Assembly: GCF_009884975.1 (NCBI RefSeq)
Contig: NZ_CP041970.1
Location: 2,108,001-2,172,000 of the forward strand
DNA: 64,000 nucleotides
Reading direction: 5' to 3'
DNA from: Acinetobacter dispersus
GTDB taxonomy: Bacteria > Pseudomonadota > Gammaproteobacteria > Pseudomonadales > Moraxellaceae
Part shown: piece after piece, positions 50,857 to 60,167 of the stretch
Layout: each line of letters starts with the position of its first letter
Numbering within the stretch: position 1 is the stretch's first letter
Notes under the pieces: generated by a model
Databases searched by the model: none
What the model was told of the DNA's origin: nothing
What the model saw: the letters and a program-made list of their open reading frames with translations, nothing else
Translations under genes and position numbers: made by a program

Positions 50857-51325
50857 GCAAAGATATTCCCGATAAACGGTATAAAAAACATACGATACAA
50901 TTTTAAGATAATGAATAATATGATTTTTTAAAAAAGTACAACTGTTTTAAATATTTTAAAATGTAAGATAAGAGCCTAAAGTAATTCTTTTTACTCAAAT
51001 TTTTTATTATTTTTCTATGCTGTAATTGATATGTCACAGCAAGATGCGAAAATGACATGAAAAAAACTTTATCTGACTCTATTATATTTATTCACATTCA
51101 TGCACCATAATCACGCAAACATTGAGAAATGTTGCTGTTTTATACAGAAAAACTTGTTATTTTTACGCAGAAAAATGTGCATTTAGTATATATTAGTAAA
51201 CTTGTAATTTTTGTTTAAGATATAAAATGTTTGGCGCCATGATATACACTTGTTTTTAATAACTATACTTATATAAATCAAAAGCTTGTATATCATAACC
51301 TGTTAAGACTTAGGATTAGGTTTGA
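50857..51325. other. AT-rich region upstream of nadE
   Basis: About 470 bases without an open frame bearing a ribosome site. Many TATAAA/TTTAAT stretches make promoters likely for nadE on the plus strand, but I cannot pick one with confidence. No strong hairpin or repeat was seen. Confidence 0.4.
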
Positions 51326-52951
51326 ATGAAAAATTTTAAAGTTGCCCTTGCTCAATTCTCTCCGCATATTGGCAATATTGATGCAAACACTCAAAAGATG
51401 GTTGAGCAAGCAAATTTAGCGAAACAACAACAGGCTGATTTGATCATCTTCCCTGAACTTTCTACATTAGGTTACCCTGCTGAAGACCTAATACTCCGCC
51501 CAAACCTACAAAAACGCACTCAAAAAGCGTTTGCTCAGTTAAGCGAAGTAAAAGATATTCTGATGGTATTCGGTTTTGTGCACCAAACTGAGGATGGTCA
51601 TCGCTATAACTCTGCTGCTGTGATGAAAGATGGACAGGTATTAGGTGTTTATAACAAACATAACTTACCAAATTACGGTGTGTTTGATGAAAAGCGCTAC
51701 TTCCAAGAAGGTCATCAACATCTCGTTTTTGAATATTTAGGGCACAAGTTTGGTGTCTTGATTTGTGAAGATGTATGGTCACTAAATACCGTTAAACAAC
51801 TTAGCCAGCTTAATGTGGAAACAGTGCTAGTTTTAAATGCCTCACCTTATGAAGTAGGTAAACCACAGCACCGTATTCAAACCTTAAATGAACTTGCTAA
51901 ACAATTAAGTCTAAATATTGTTTATGTCAACCAAGTCGGTGGGCAAGATGACCTGATTTTTGATGGCTCAAGTTTTGTAAGCAGCAATAATGGGCAACTG
52001 GTACTACAGATACCAAGTTTCCAAGAATCTATTGCAATTGCTGAATATGATGCTGAACAAAAACAATTTAAAACAGCAGATGCAACACCTGCTTTAGAAA
52101 CTTTTGCTGAAATTTACCAAGCCTTGGTGATGGCAACACGCGATTATGTGCAGCGTTCAGGCTTTCCAGGCGTGATTTTAGGATTATCAGGCGGGATCGA
52201 TTCTGCACTGACAATGGCGATTGCCGTTGATGCCATTGGTGCTGATAAAGTTCAAGCAGTGATGATGCCATATACCTATACCTCACAAATGAGTGTAGAA
52301 GACGCAACTGAGCAAGCACGTCGTATGGGTGTCACCTTTGGTATTGCCGAGATTCACCCAATCGTAAATAGCTTCATGCAGACCTTGTTCCCATTCTTTG
52401 GCAACACCCCTGCTGACGCAACAGAAGAAAATTTACAGGCGCGTACTCGCGGTACATTATTGATGGGTTTATCCAACAAATTTGGTAATCTTGTACTCTC
52501 TACAGGTAACAAATCTGAGATTTCTGTCGGATATTGCACCTTGTACGGCGACATGGTTGGTGGCTTCTCAGTCCTTAAAGATGTATATAAAACCATTGTA
52601 TTTGAGTTGGCGAAATACCGTAACACCTTAGATGAAACACCAGTGATTCCTGAGCGTGTCATTACTCGTCCACCATCAGCAGAACTTCGTCCTGATCAAA
52701 AAGATCAAGACTCATTACCTGCTTATGATGTACTTGATGCTATCTTATATGCTTATATTGAAGAAGATCTCAGCCAAGCGGACATTATCGGCAAAGGCTA
52801 TGAAGCCGCAGTCGTAGAGAAAGTGATTCGTTTGGTTGATCGCAATGAATACAAGCGTCGTCAGGGCGCGATTGGGCCACGCATTAGTTCACGTGCCTTC
52901 AGTCGCGAGCGACGCTACCCGATCGTCAACGGATGGACCGCGAATGACTGA
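51326..52951 (+). CDS. nadE: Glutamine-dependent NAD+ synthetase
   Basis: 541 residues. The N-terminal nitrilase-type amidase (about 1-250) has the Glu in FPELSTLGYP, Lys in NKHNLPNYGVF and the nucleophile Cys in LICEDVW. The C-terminal ATP-pyrophosphatase domain has LSGGIDSAL (about 287-295) and STGNKSEISVGYCTLYGDMVGG. It amidates NaAD with ammonia from glutamine. Its stop overlaps the ATG of the next gene by eight bases. Confidence 0.96.
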   Translation: MKNFKVALAQFSPHIGNIDANTQKMVEQANLAKQQQADLIIFPELSTLGYPAEDLILRPNLQKRTQKAFAQLSEVKDILMVFGFVHQTEDGHRYNSAAVMKDGQVLGVYNKHNLPNYGVFDEKRYFQEGHQHLVFEYLGHKFGVLICEDVWSLNTVKQLSQLNVETVLVLNASPYEVGKPQHRIQTLNELAKQLSLNIVYVNQVGGQDDLIFDGSSFVSSNNGQLVLQIPSFQESIAIAEYDAEQKQFKTADATPALETFAEIYQALVMATRDYVQRSGFPGVILGLSGGIDSALTMAIAVDAIGADKVQAVMMPYTYTSQMSVEDATEQARRMGVTFGIAEIHPIVNSFMQTLFPFFGNTPADATEENLQARTRGTLLMGLSNKFGNLVLSTGNKSEISVGYCTLYGDMVGGFSVLKDVYKTIVFELAKYRNTLDETPVIPERVITRPPSAELRPDQKDQDSLPAYDVLDAILYAYIEEDLSQADIIGKGYEAAVVEKVIRLVDRNEYKRRQGAIGPRISSRAFSRERRYPIVNGWTAND

Positions 52952-53974
52952 AAAAATTGTTTCTGAAAAGTCACAATTACTTGCTCAAGCTTTAATGCTT
53001 GAGCAAGTTGCATTTTATAAAAATCAACTCACAACCCAACTTTCTGCTGATTTCTTCCAGCAATTTATTCAGCTTTTTCTTCAACATGCACCCAACATTC
53101 AGCTCAAGGAAGTGGTTGAATTAGAGCAAATCCAAGCAGTGGTAAAACGCTATGCTTTTGAAATGCAGCTCGGCGCAGGTCTATTAGAGTTTATTGGGGA
53201 AATTGCGCAAAGACTGCATGTATTCTCACTGCAATCATCATCCCAACTACAAGATATATTTTCAGACCACCAGTTTGAAATGTGGTTATCCAAGTTTTTA
53301 GAACTGGATAATATTCGCCATTACTTAAATCAGTTTTTAAAAGAAAGCCCTTCGATTCAACAGTTGTGCCAATACATCGCAACCACAACACTACAAAACA
53401 AATTACCAAAACTATTTACTCAGTCGGATGAAGAACGAATTTCGGAGAGTAAATATGAATGGCAACAAAAACTAAAAAGCTTTTCTCATCGTCAGCAACA
53501 ACGTATTGAACAAAAAATTGAAGAGAGTATTGCCCGCTTCATACAAGAACAATTGGTCGATCTCAGCTTGCTTTCAATGATGATTTAGAGAGCCTTGCAC
53601 GCAATATCTGGGACGACAACAAAGCTCAGCCTTTATCTGAATATACCAAGCAAGTCACGCCACTTGATGTGGAAGAATTCTTTGTCATGATCTATGAGTA
53701 TTGGAAAGAGTTACGCCAATCCTCTTTTATACAAGATCTAATCTTATACGGCGTGAAAGTGTTTTATGACTTCTATAAAGATGAAAGTTTGGAAGATGTT
53801 TTTGCTGCAATCGGCATAGAAGAAACAGATCTACTTAATGAAGCGGTACGTTTCTATCCTAAAGTCGTGGTGGCTTTAGATGAACATGATGTACTCGAGC
53901 CGATCATTACCCTCATTTTAAAACCGTTTTATGAAAGTCCTCAAACCTTAGCGACCATCGAAAAACATTTATAA
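52944..53974 (+). pseudogene. Unknown gene downstream of nadE, split by an apparent single-base frameshift
   Basis: The ATG at 52944 lies inside the nadE stop region (translational coupling). The first frame stops at 53588 after VDLSLLSMMI. The other frame, open upstream of that point and running to 53974, continues as LAFNDDLESLARNIWDDN and on to EFFVMIYEYWKELRQSSF. Adding one C after AGC near 53567 restores a single 343-residue protein. The protein is helical and Gln-rich, without a domain I recognise. It may be a true mutation or an assembly error. As sequenced, a 214-residue N-part and a second start near 53669 would give two pieces. Confidence 0.7.
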
Positions 53975-53980
53975 AAAGTA

Positions 53981-54017
53981 AAGCCTGTAAATAAATGAGT
54001 TATTTACAGGCTTTTGC
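53981..54017 (+). terminator. Terminator after the nadE-linked gene
   Basis: AAGCCTGTAAATAA pairs with TTATTTACAGGCTT over a five-base loop; T-run follows. Confidence 0.88.
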
Positions 54018-54057
54018 ACATCTGATGAATTATTTTTACCCAATAAGTAGATAAAAA

Positions 54058-54082
54058 GAAACCACGCAGGAGCGTGGTTTTT
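54058..54082 (-). terminator. Terminator of tRNA-Met copy 1
   Basis: AAACCACGC pairs with GCGTGGTTT over AGGA; on the minus strand TTTCTTTTT follows. Confidence 0.8.
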
Positions 54083-54086
54083 AAAA

Positions 54087-54163
54087 TGGTGGCTATGACG
54101 AGACTTGAACTTGTGACCCCCGCATTATGAGTGCGGTGCTCTAACCAACTGAGCTACATAGCC
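54087..54163 (-). tRNA. tRNA-Met (CAT), elongator, copy 1
   Basis: 77 bases with the encoded CCA end. The acceptor stem pairs GGCTATG with CATAGCC, the anticodon loop is CTCATAA, and the T loop has TTCAAGT. The body closely resembles E. coli elongator metT/metU; the first acceptor pair G-C rules out the initiator type. Confidence 0.97.
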
Positions 54164-54178
54164 GTAAACTGTGTGCGC

Positions 54179-54207
54179 ATTATCTAGCTTCCAACCTAGT
54201 TGGTCAA
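54179..54207 (-). promoter_or_regulatory. Promoter of tRNA-Met copy 1
   Basis: On the minus strand TTGACC (54202-54207) and GATAAT (54179-54184) stand 17 bases apart, 15 bases before the tRNA 5' end. Confidence 0.75.
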
Positions 54208-54397
54208 GTCTATGATCTTGAAAATATAGAACATATGAACAGTTTTTATGCTATCAACCATCAATTGATCAAATTTCAACACATCTATTTAACCATGACA
54301 AAATTTGATGATGATAGAGCTTTTATTAAAGCGAAAATAAACAACAAATAGTGAGACAAAAGATTGTTTTTTTGAATGTTATAAAAACTGCAGATAA

Positions 54398-54421
54398 AAA
54401 GAGACCACGCAGGAGCGTGGT
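54398..54421 (-). terminator. Terminator of tRNA-Met copy 2
   Basis: GACCACGC pairs with GCGTGGTC over AGGA; on the minus strand TCTTTTTATC follows. Confidence 0.75.
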
Positions 54422-54429
54422 CTATAAAA

Positions 54430-54506
54430 TGGTGGCTATGACGAGACTTGAACTTGTGACCCCCGCATTATGAGTGCGGTGCTCTAACCAACTGAGCTAC
54501 ATAGCC
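54430..54506 (-). tRNA. tRNA-Met (CAT), elongator, copy 2
   Basis: 77 bases, identical to copy 1 as far as I read, including encoded CCA and anticodon CAT. The duplicated unit also contains the promoter and the terminator. Confidence 0.97.
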
Positions 54507-54521
54507 GAAAACTGTGGGCGC

Positions 54522-54550
54522 ATTATCTTAACTTTCAATACACACGTCAA
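54522..54550 (-). promoter_or_regulatory. Promoter of tRNA-Met copy 2
   Basis: On the minus strand TTGACG (54545-54550) and GATAAT (54522-54527) stand 17 bases apart. Confidence 0.75.
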
Positions 54551-54570
54551 GCACAATTTTAAAAAATTTG

Positions 54571-54926
<356 letters not shown>

Positions 54927-54949
54927 GCGCATCTTATCAAAGATCGAAG

Positions 54950-55213
54950 TTAATTGCTCGCATTTTTTTGCCCAGTTAACTTTTTGTATTTCGCCATCAA
55001 GTCATCATGTGATTCGACATGTTGCGGATCGAGCGGAATACAATCAACAGGACAAAACAACTGACATTGTGGCTGATCATGATGACCGATGCATTCTGTA
55101 CAGAGTGCGGGATCGATCTCATAAATCAGCTCACCCATATAAATGGCTTCATTGGGACAAACAGGTTCACAGACATCACAGTTAATGCATTCATCTGTAA
55201 TATATAAAGACAC
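54950..55213 (-). CDS. YfhL family 4Fe-4S dicluster ferredoxin
   Basis: 87 residues from the GTG at 55213, with AAGG 10 bases upstream; the protein begins M-SLYITDECINCDVCEPVCP as in the family. Two clusters are bound by CINCDVCEPVCP and CTECIGHHDQPQCQLFCPVDC. It starts one base after the coaD stop region, so coaD and the ferredoxin form an operon. Longer frame to 55270 lies within coaD and is not used. Confidence 0.92.
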   Translation of the reverse strand: MSLYITDECINCDVCEPVCPNEAIYMGELIYEIDPALCTECIGHHDQPQCQLFCPVDCIPLDPQHVESHDDLMAKYKKLTGQKNASN

Positions 55214-55214
55214 G

Positions 55215-55742
<528 letters not shown>

Positions 55743-55835
55743 TTAACAAATGTTCGGCCTAAACGCGAAATTCCTAAACAATGGAAAAAGGTTGCGTTTT
55801 GCGGCACAATAGCTGTAATTGTGGAAGTTTAGATT

Positions 55836-56312
55836 ATGGCGCAAGCAACAGTTGTAAAAAAACATAATGGTGGCACGATTGCTCAAAATAAAAGAGCGCG
55901 TCACGATTACTTTATCGAAGAAAAATTTGAAGCAGGCATGTCACTCCAAGGCTGGGAAGTAAAGTCTTTGCGTGCAGGACGTATGACGCTCACTGAAAGC
56001 TATGTGGTTTTTAAAAATGGCGAAGCTTTTTTGCTGGGCTCACAAATTCAGCCTTTATTGTCTGCATCGACCCATGTCGTTCCAGAAGCAACGCGTACGC
56101 GTAAGTTGCTACTCTCTCGTCGTGAGCTAGAAAAGCTTTTGGGTGCAGTGAATCAAAAGGGCTATTCATGTGTACCATTGGCTTGTTACTGGAAAGGTCG
56201 TTTGGTTAAGTTAGAAATTGCACTGGTGAAAGGTAAGCAATTACACGACAAACGTGCTACAGAAAAAGACCGTGACTGGCAACGTGATAAATCCCGTCTG
56301 CTATATAAATAA
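55836..56312 (+). CDS. smpB: SsrA-binding protein SmpB
   Basis: 158 residues. [18 protein letters not shown] opens the OB-fold, [11 protein letters not shown] and [17 protein letters not shown] are conserved tmRNA-binding parts, and the basic tail [15 protein letters not shown] mimics an mRNA in the ribosome. It works with tmRNA in ribosome rescue. It is divergent from coaD. Confidence 0.97.
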   Translation: MAQATVVKKHNGGTIAQNKRARHDYFIEEKFEAGMSLQGWEVKSLRAGRMTLTESYVVFKNGEAFLLGSQIQPLLSASTHVVPEATRTRKLLLSRRELEKLLGAVNQKGYSCVPLACYWKGRLVKLEIALVKGKQLHDKRATEKDRDWQRDKSRLLYK

Positions 56313-56342
56313 AAAAAACCTCCAATTATTGGAGGTTTTTTT
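56311..56342. terminator. Bidirectional terminator between smpB and the flavodoxin-like gene
   Basis: AAAAAAACCTCC pairs with GGAGGTTTTTTT over AATTATT; A- and T-tracts on both sides. Confidence 0.9.
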
Positions 56343-56351
56343 CGCTCGATA

Positions 56352-56924
56352 TTAAACTGGGAGATGTGTCAATCTTAATTCAGCTAGATATTTTCCGAAC
56401 TTACGTGCAGTTTCCAAATCACCTTCTGGTGGAGTAATTTCAACACTGGCATTATCCGACTGGGTCATTAAACCCAGAAAGCTCGACATACGGTTAATAT
56501 CTAAAGCACTTCTTCCCGTCGGCATAAATGGCAAACCAGCCCACACCATGCCATGTTGCATCGCAAATAAGTTAATCTGCTGCAATACCGCCAACTTGTC
56601 GCCACTAAGACCGCCACCATTGGTAAAACCAGCAGCCAGTTTGCCTTGCCATGCCCGCGCCAACCAGCGTTTAGACGAATCTTCCATAAACTGTTTCAAT
56701 GCAGCTGTGAGACTACCCATATAGGTTGGACAACCAATAACGATCACATCTGCTTGGTCTAATAAGTCCCACTGTGGCGCAGCCACAGAAATGAGATGCA
56801 CCTCTGCACCTGCCTGCTCGGCACCCTGAGTAATATATTGCGCAACTTTGGCTGTATGCCCATAAGGACTGTGATAAACCACACAAACTTTAACTTGGGG
56901 AATAATTTGCTCAATAACAGACAT
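56352..56924 (-). CDS. Flavodoxin/NAD(P)H:quinone-oxidoreductase family protein (WrbA-like)
   Basis: 190 residues. The FMN phosphate loop is YHSPYGHTAKVA (about 17-28), IVIGCPTYMGSL (about 60-71) contacts the isoalloxazine ring, and TNGGGLSGDK closes the site. It resembles the flavodoxin-fold NAD(P)H oxidoreductases of the WrbA group. The exact acceptor is unknown. It is followed on the same strand by nothing until the smpB terminator. Confidence 0.88.
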   Translation of the reverse strand: MSVIEQIIPQVKVCVVYHSPYGHTAKVAQYITQGAEQAGAEVHLISVAAPQWDLLDQADVIVIGCPTYMGSLTAALKQFMEDSSKRWLARAWQGKLAAGFTNGGGLSGDKLAVLQQINLFAMQHGMVWAGLPFMPTGRSALDINRMSSFLGLMTQSDNASVEITPPEGDLETARKFGKYLAELRLTHLPV

Positions 56925-57007
56925 GGAGAATTTTAAAAACCAATGAATTAGATCAAGTTTAACATTTTCACTACGACATGGCGAATCAACAACACAAGGG
57001 ATGCAAT

Positions 57008-57748
57008 TTATTGCATGAATACAAAAGTTGCCATTCGTCCTGTTTTTGCATCACGACGATAAGAAAAATAATCTTCGGCTTGTTGATAAGAGCACTGATC
57101 TCCGCCTAAAACAGTTTCCACGCCCAAACGGTTTAAAATAAAGCGTGCAATCGCATAAAGATCCGCATGATATTTACCCACCACTTGACCCGCAACAAAA
57201 GCAGTTTCGAGTTCAGGATATTTTTCACAAAATACGGCTTTAACTTCGGCACCTATTTCAAAACACGGTTGGCTAATTGCTGCACCTAGCCATGCCCAAC
57301 TCGGCTGAGACTGCATTTCAGTAACAGTATTTTCAATAATCCCATTGGCTAAACCACGCCAACCAGCATGCAAATTGGCAACCTCAGTCCCTTCGGCATT
57401 TCCCAAGACTACAGGCAGGCAATCAGCTGTCATCATCATTAAAGCATGACCTGCTTTTCGCGTAACCAAGCCATCGCCTTCAAGCGCAATAAATGGAATT
57501 TGTTCATTTACGGTATGATAAATCGTGCTATGGGTTTGCGTCATCCATGTGATTTTATCTACACCAAATACAGATAACTGATTCAACAAGACCATACGAT
57601 GCTGTTGAACACGTTGTGCATCATCATTGACATGCAAAGCCAGATTAAATCCAGACAGATTTTCATTTGATGTTGCAATAGTTTGAGGATGTTCAATTCG
57701 TGTTTGCCCAACATAAATACCTTTAGGCAGAGCTTGTACAAATTCCAT
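57008..57748 (-). CDS. pgeF: Purine nucleoside phosphorylase/peptidoglycan editing factor PgeF (YfiH)
   Basis: 246 residues from ATG 57748, with GGGAGGG just upstream (a longer frame to 57775 is not supported). The family zinc/catalytic residues are visible: His in WMTQTHST, Cys in MTADCLPVVLG, His in LHAGWRG (NLHAGWRGLANG). The fold was called laccase-like; later work assigns purine phosphorylase/adenosine deaminase or peptidoglycan quality control. Coupled to rluD upstream as in E. coli. Confidence 0.93.
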   Translation of the reverse strand: MEFVQALPKGIYVGQTRIEHPQTIATSNENLSGFNLALHVNDDAQRVQQHRMVLLNQLSVFGVDKITWMTQTHSTIYHTVNEQIPFIALEGDGLVTRKAGHALMMMTADCLPVVLGNAEGTEVANLHAGWRGLANGIIENTVTEMQSQPSWAWLGAAISQPCFEIGAEVKAVFCEKYPELETAFVAGQVVGKYHADLYAIARFILNRLGVETVLGGDQCSYQQAEDYFSYRRDAKTGRMATFVFMQ

Positions 57749-57820
57749 AAAATCCCTCCCAACCTCCCTTTTCAAAGGGAGGAGCTGAATAAATCATCCT
57801 TTATTAAAAAGGAACTTTAC

Positions 57821-58870
57821 TTAATAGGCTTCATTTTCACTACGTAGGACTTCAAGCAACTGAGTAAAATCTTCAGGCCAAGGTGCTTCGAACATCATTT
57901 CTTCACCCGTACGTGGATGTACCAAACCAAGTTTGGCTGCATGCAAAGCTTGACGCTTAAAGCTACGTAACTTATCAGTTAATGTTTCTGATGCACCTGC
58001 GGGGAAACGCACACGATTAACATAAACAGGATCGCCAACCAAACCATGCCCAAGATAGCTAAAGTGCACACGAATTTGATGAGTACGCCCTGTTTCAAGT
58101 TGTGCCTGAATACGGGTAAAGTCACGGAAGCGTTCTTTTACATTATAGTGTGTTACCGCATCACGCCCGCCCGGTAAAATCGCCATCTTAATACGATCAA
58201 CAGGATGACGCTTAATCGGCTCATCAATGGTGCCACCCGCAATGACATTGCCATAGACAACTAAATCATAAACGCGATAAACGCTTTTCTTGGCTAACTG
58301 CTTGCTCAGAGAAAATTGAGCTTCTAGATTTTTTGCAACCACCAATAGGCCACTGGTGTCTTTATCAATACGATGTACCAAGCCTGCGCGAGACAACTCT
58401 GCCAATTTTGGTGCATGATAAAGTAACGCATTCACCAAGGTTCCGGTTGGGTTGCCTGCACCAGGATGAACGACCATTCCCACTTCTTTATTAATCACAA
58501 TAATATCATCATCTTCATAGACAATATTTAATGGAATATTTTCAGGCTGGCTTGATGTTTGTGCTTCAAGTTCAACTTCGAGCGTAAGCAGCTCATTGCC
58601 TTCACAACGGTACTTAGGTTTAACAATGTTACCATTTACCAACAGATGTCCGTCTTTCATCCATTGCTTGAGTTTTTCACGAGAAAACTCGCTCCAAACT
58701 AATGCGGCAACCTGATCAATACGTTGACCTAAATAGTTTTCATCAAGTTGAATTTGCAACGATAAACGTGTTGCAGTTGAGTCAGAATTATGATTATCTG
58801 CATCGACAGAATCTTCGAGTAAGAAATCTGTTTCAGAGATGTTTGAATTGGAAGATTGTGCTGAAGTCAT
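57821..58870 (-). CDS. rluD: 23S rRNA pseudouridine synthase RluD
   Basis: 349 residues from ATG 58870 (another in-frame ATG at 58906 gives 361; neither has a good ribosome site). The S4 domain is about 45-105, and the catalytic Asp is in HRIDKDTSGLLVVAK. GRTHQIRVHFSYLGHGLVGDPVY is diagnostic for RluA/RluD. It modifies helix 69 of 23S rRNA. The rluD-pgeF pair and the divergent bamD match other gamma-proteobacteria. Confidence 0.93.
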   Translation of the reverse strand: MTSAQSSNSNISETDFLLEDSVDADNHNSDSTATRLSLQIQLDENYLGQRIDQVAALVWSEFSREKLKQWMKDGHLLVNGNIVKPKYRCEGNELLTLEVELEAQTSSQPENIPLNIVYEDDDIIVINKEVGMVVHPGAGNPTGTLVNALLYHAPKLAELSRAGLVHRIDKDTSGLLVVAKNLEAQFSLSKQLAKKSVYRVYDLVVYGNVIAGGTIDEPIKRHPVDRIKMAILPGGRDAVTHYNVKERFRDFTRIQAQLETGRTHQIRVHFSYLGHGLVGDPVYVNRVRFPAGASETLTDKLRSFKRQALHAAKLGLVHPRTGEEMMFEAPWPEDFTQLLEVLRSENEAY

Positions 58871-58941
58871 TTGATGATCGGTACAAAAATGGTTTAATAG
58901 CACCATTGTAGCTCATTGCCCAGAATAACAGAGGAGTTTTT

Positions 58942-60039
58942 ATGTCGCTACCACGTTATAAAATTACGGTGCTTGCACTTTCTTTAGGTGTAGCATCTGC
59001 ATTTGTGGGCTGTAGCAGCAATCCAAGTAAGAAAGAAGTGGTGGATAAAGGTCCACAATCAAGTGAACAAGTTTACTTCGAAAAGGCACAAAAATCGCTT
59101 GATCGTAATCAATATACAGATGCGGTAAAGTCACTTGAAGCTTTAGATACTTACTATCCGACTGGGCAATACACACAACAAGCTCAACTAGAGCTTCTTT
59201 ACGCGAAATTCAAACAAAAAGATTATGAAGGCACAATTGCGCTTGCAGATCGTTTCATTCGTTTAAATCCGCAGCATCCAAATGTAGATTACGCTTACTA
59301 TGTCCGTGGCGTAGCGAATATGGAAATGAATTACGACAGCTTAATTCGTTATACTTCTTTACAGCAATCACACCGTGATGTGAGCTATGTAAAAGTCGCG
59401 TATCAAAATTTTGTTGATCTGATTCGTCGTTTCCCAAGTAGCCAATATTCAGTTGATGCAGCACAGCGCATGAAGTTTATTGGTCAAGAACTTGCAGAAA
59501 GTGAAATGAATGCAGCACGTTTCAATATTCAACGTAAAGCATGGCTTGCTGCTGCTGAACGTGCGCAATGGGTCATTGAACATTATCCACAAACGCCACA
59601 AACCCCTGAAGCGTTAGCGACTCTAGCCTATAGCTATCAACAGCTTGGTGATAAAGCGACCTCGCAACAATATATTGATATCTTAAAACTGAACTATCCG
59701 AACTTAGTAAAATCGAATGGCGAAGTGAATTTACGTGCTGCACGTAAAGAAGGTAGCTGGGTGAATCGTGCAACTTTAGGTTTGTTGGGTCGTGAATCTA
59801 AAACTAATCAAGTCAAAGATGAAGCGAAAAGCGATACTGAACAACGTAGCTTAACCAACCGCTTAAGCTTCGGTTTGTTTGATAAACCTGAAACGGAACA
59901 AGCAACACCTGCTCCAGTTGCAGCGCCTGAAGCACCAGCAGCAACGGAAAATAAACCGAGTTGGAAAAACCGTTTAAGCTTTGGTCTATTAGACAAACCA
60001 GAAGCTGAAAAAACAGCTGAGGATGATGCTGCAAATTAA
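58942..60039 (+). CDS. bamD: Outer-membrane assembly lipoprotein BamD with an extended C-terminal tail
   Basis: 365 residues against about 245 in E. coli. The signal peptide ends at lipobox FVGC (Cys 24). The TPR-rich core (about 35-260) has VYFEKAQKSLDRNQYTDAVKSLEAL, YAYYVRGVANMEM and RRFPSSQYSVDAAQRM. The extra about 100 residues contain three related blocks, WVNRATLGLLG, LTNRLSFGLFDKPE and WKNRLSFGLLDKPE, spaced by Ala/Glu/Pro-rich linkers. GAGG precedes the ATG. Essential BAM component. Confidence 0.94.
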   Translation: MSLPRYKITVLALSLGVASAFVGCSSNPSKKEVVDKGPQSSEQVYFEKAQKSLDRNQYTDAVKSLEALDTYYPTGQYTQQAQLELLYAKFKQKDYEGTIALADRFIRLNPQHPNVDYAYYVRGVANMEMNYDSLIRYTSLQQSHRDVSYVKVAYQNFVDLIRRFPSSQYSVDAAQRMKFIGQELAESEMNAARFNIQRKAWLAAAERAQWVIEHYPQTPQTPEALATLAYSYQQLGDKATSQQYIDILKLNYPNLVKSNGEVNLRAARKEGSWVNRATLGLLGRESKTNQVKDEAKSDTEQRSLTNRLSFGLFDKPETEQATPAPVAAPEAPAATENKPSWKNRLSFGLLDKPEAEKTAEDDAAN

Positions 60040-60060
60040 TTTGCAATCTTCTGATTCACA

Positions 60061-60091
60061 AAACAGGCAAGTATCCCCTTGCCTGTTTTTC
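60061..60091 (+). terminator. Terminator after bamD
   Basis: AAACAGGCAAG pairs with CTTGCCTGTTT over six bases; T-run follows. Confidence 0.9.
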
Positions 60092-60167
60092 ATTTTATGC
60101 AACAATGATTTCTGACATTTTTGCCGAGCAAGAATGTTCTCTCCCTGTTTTAGATGGTTAAACACGC

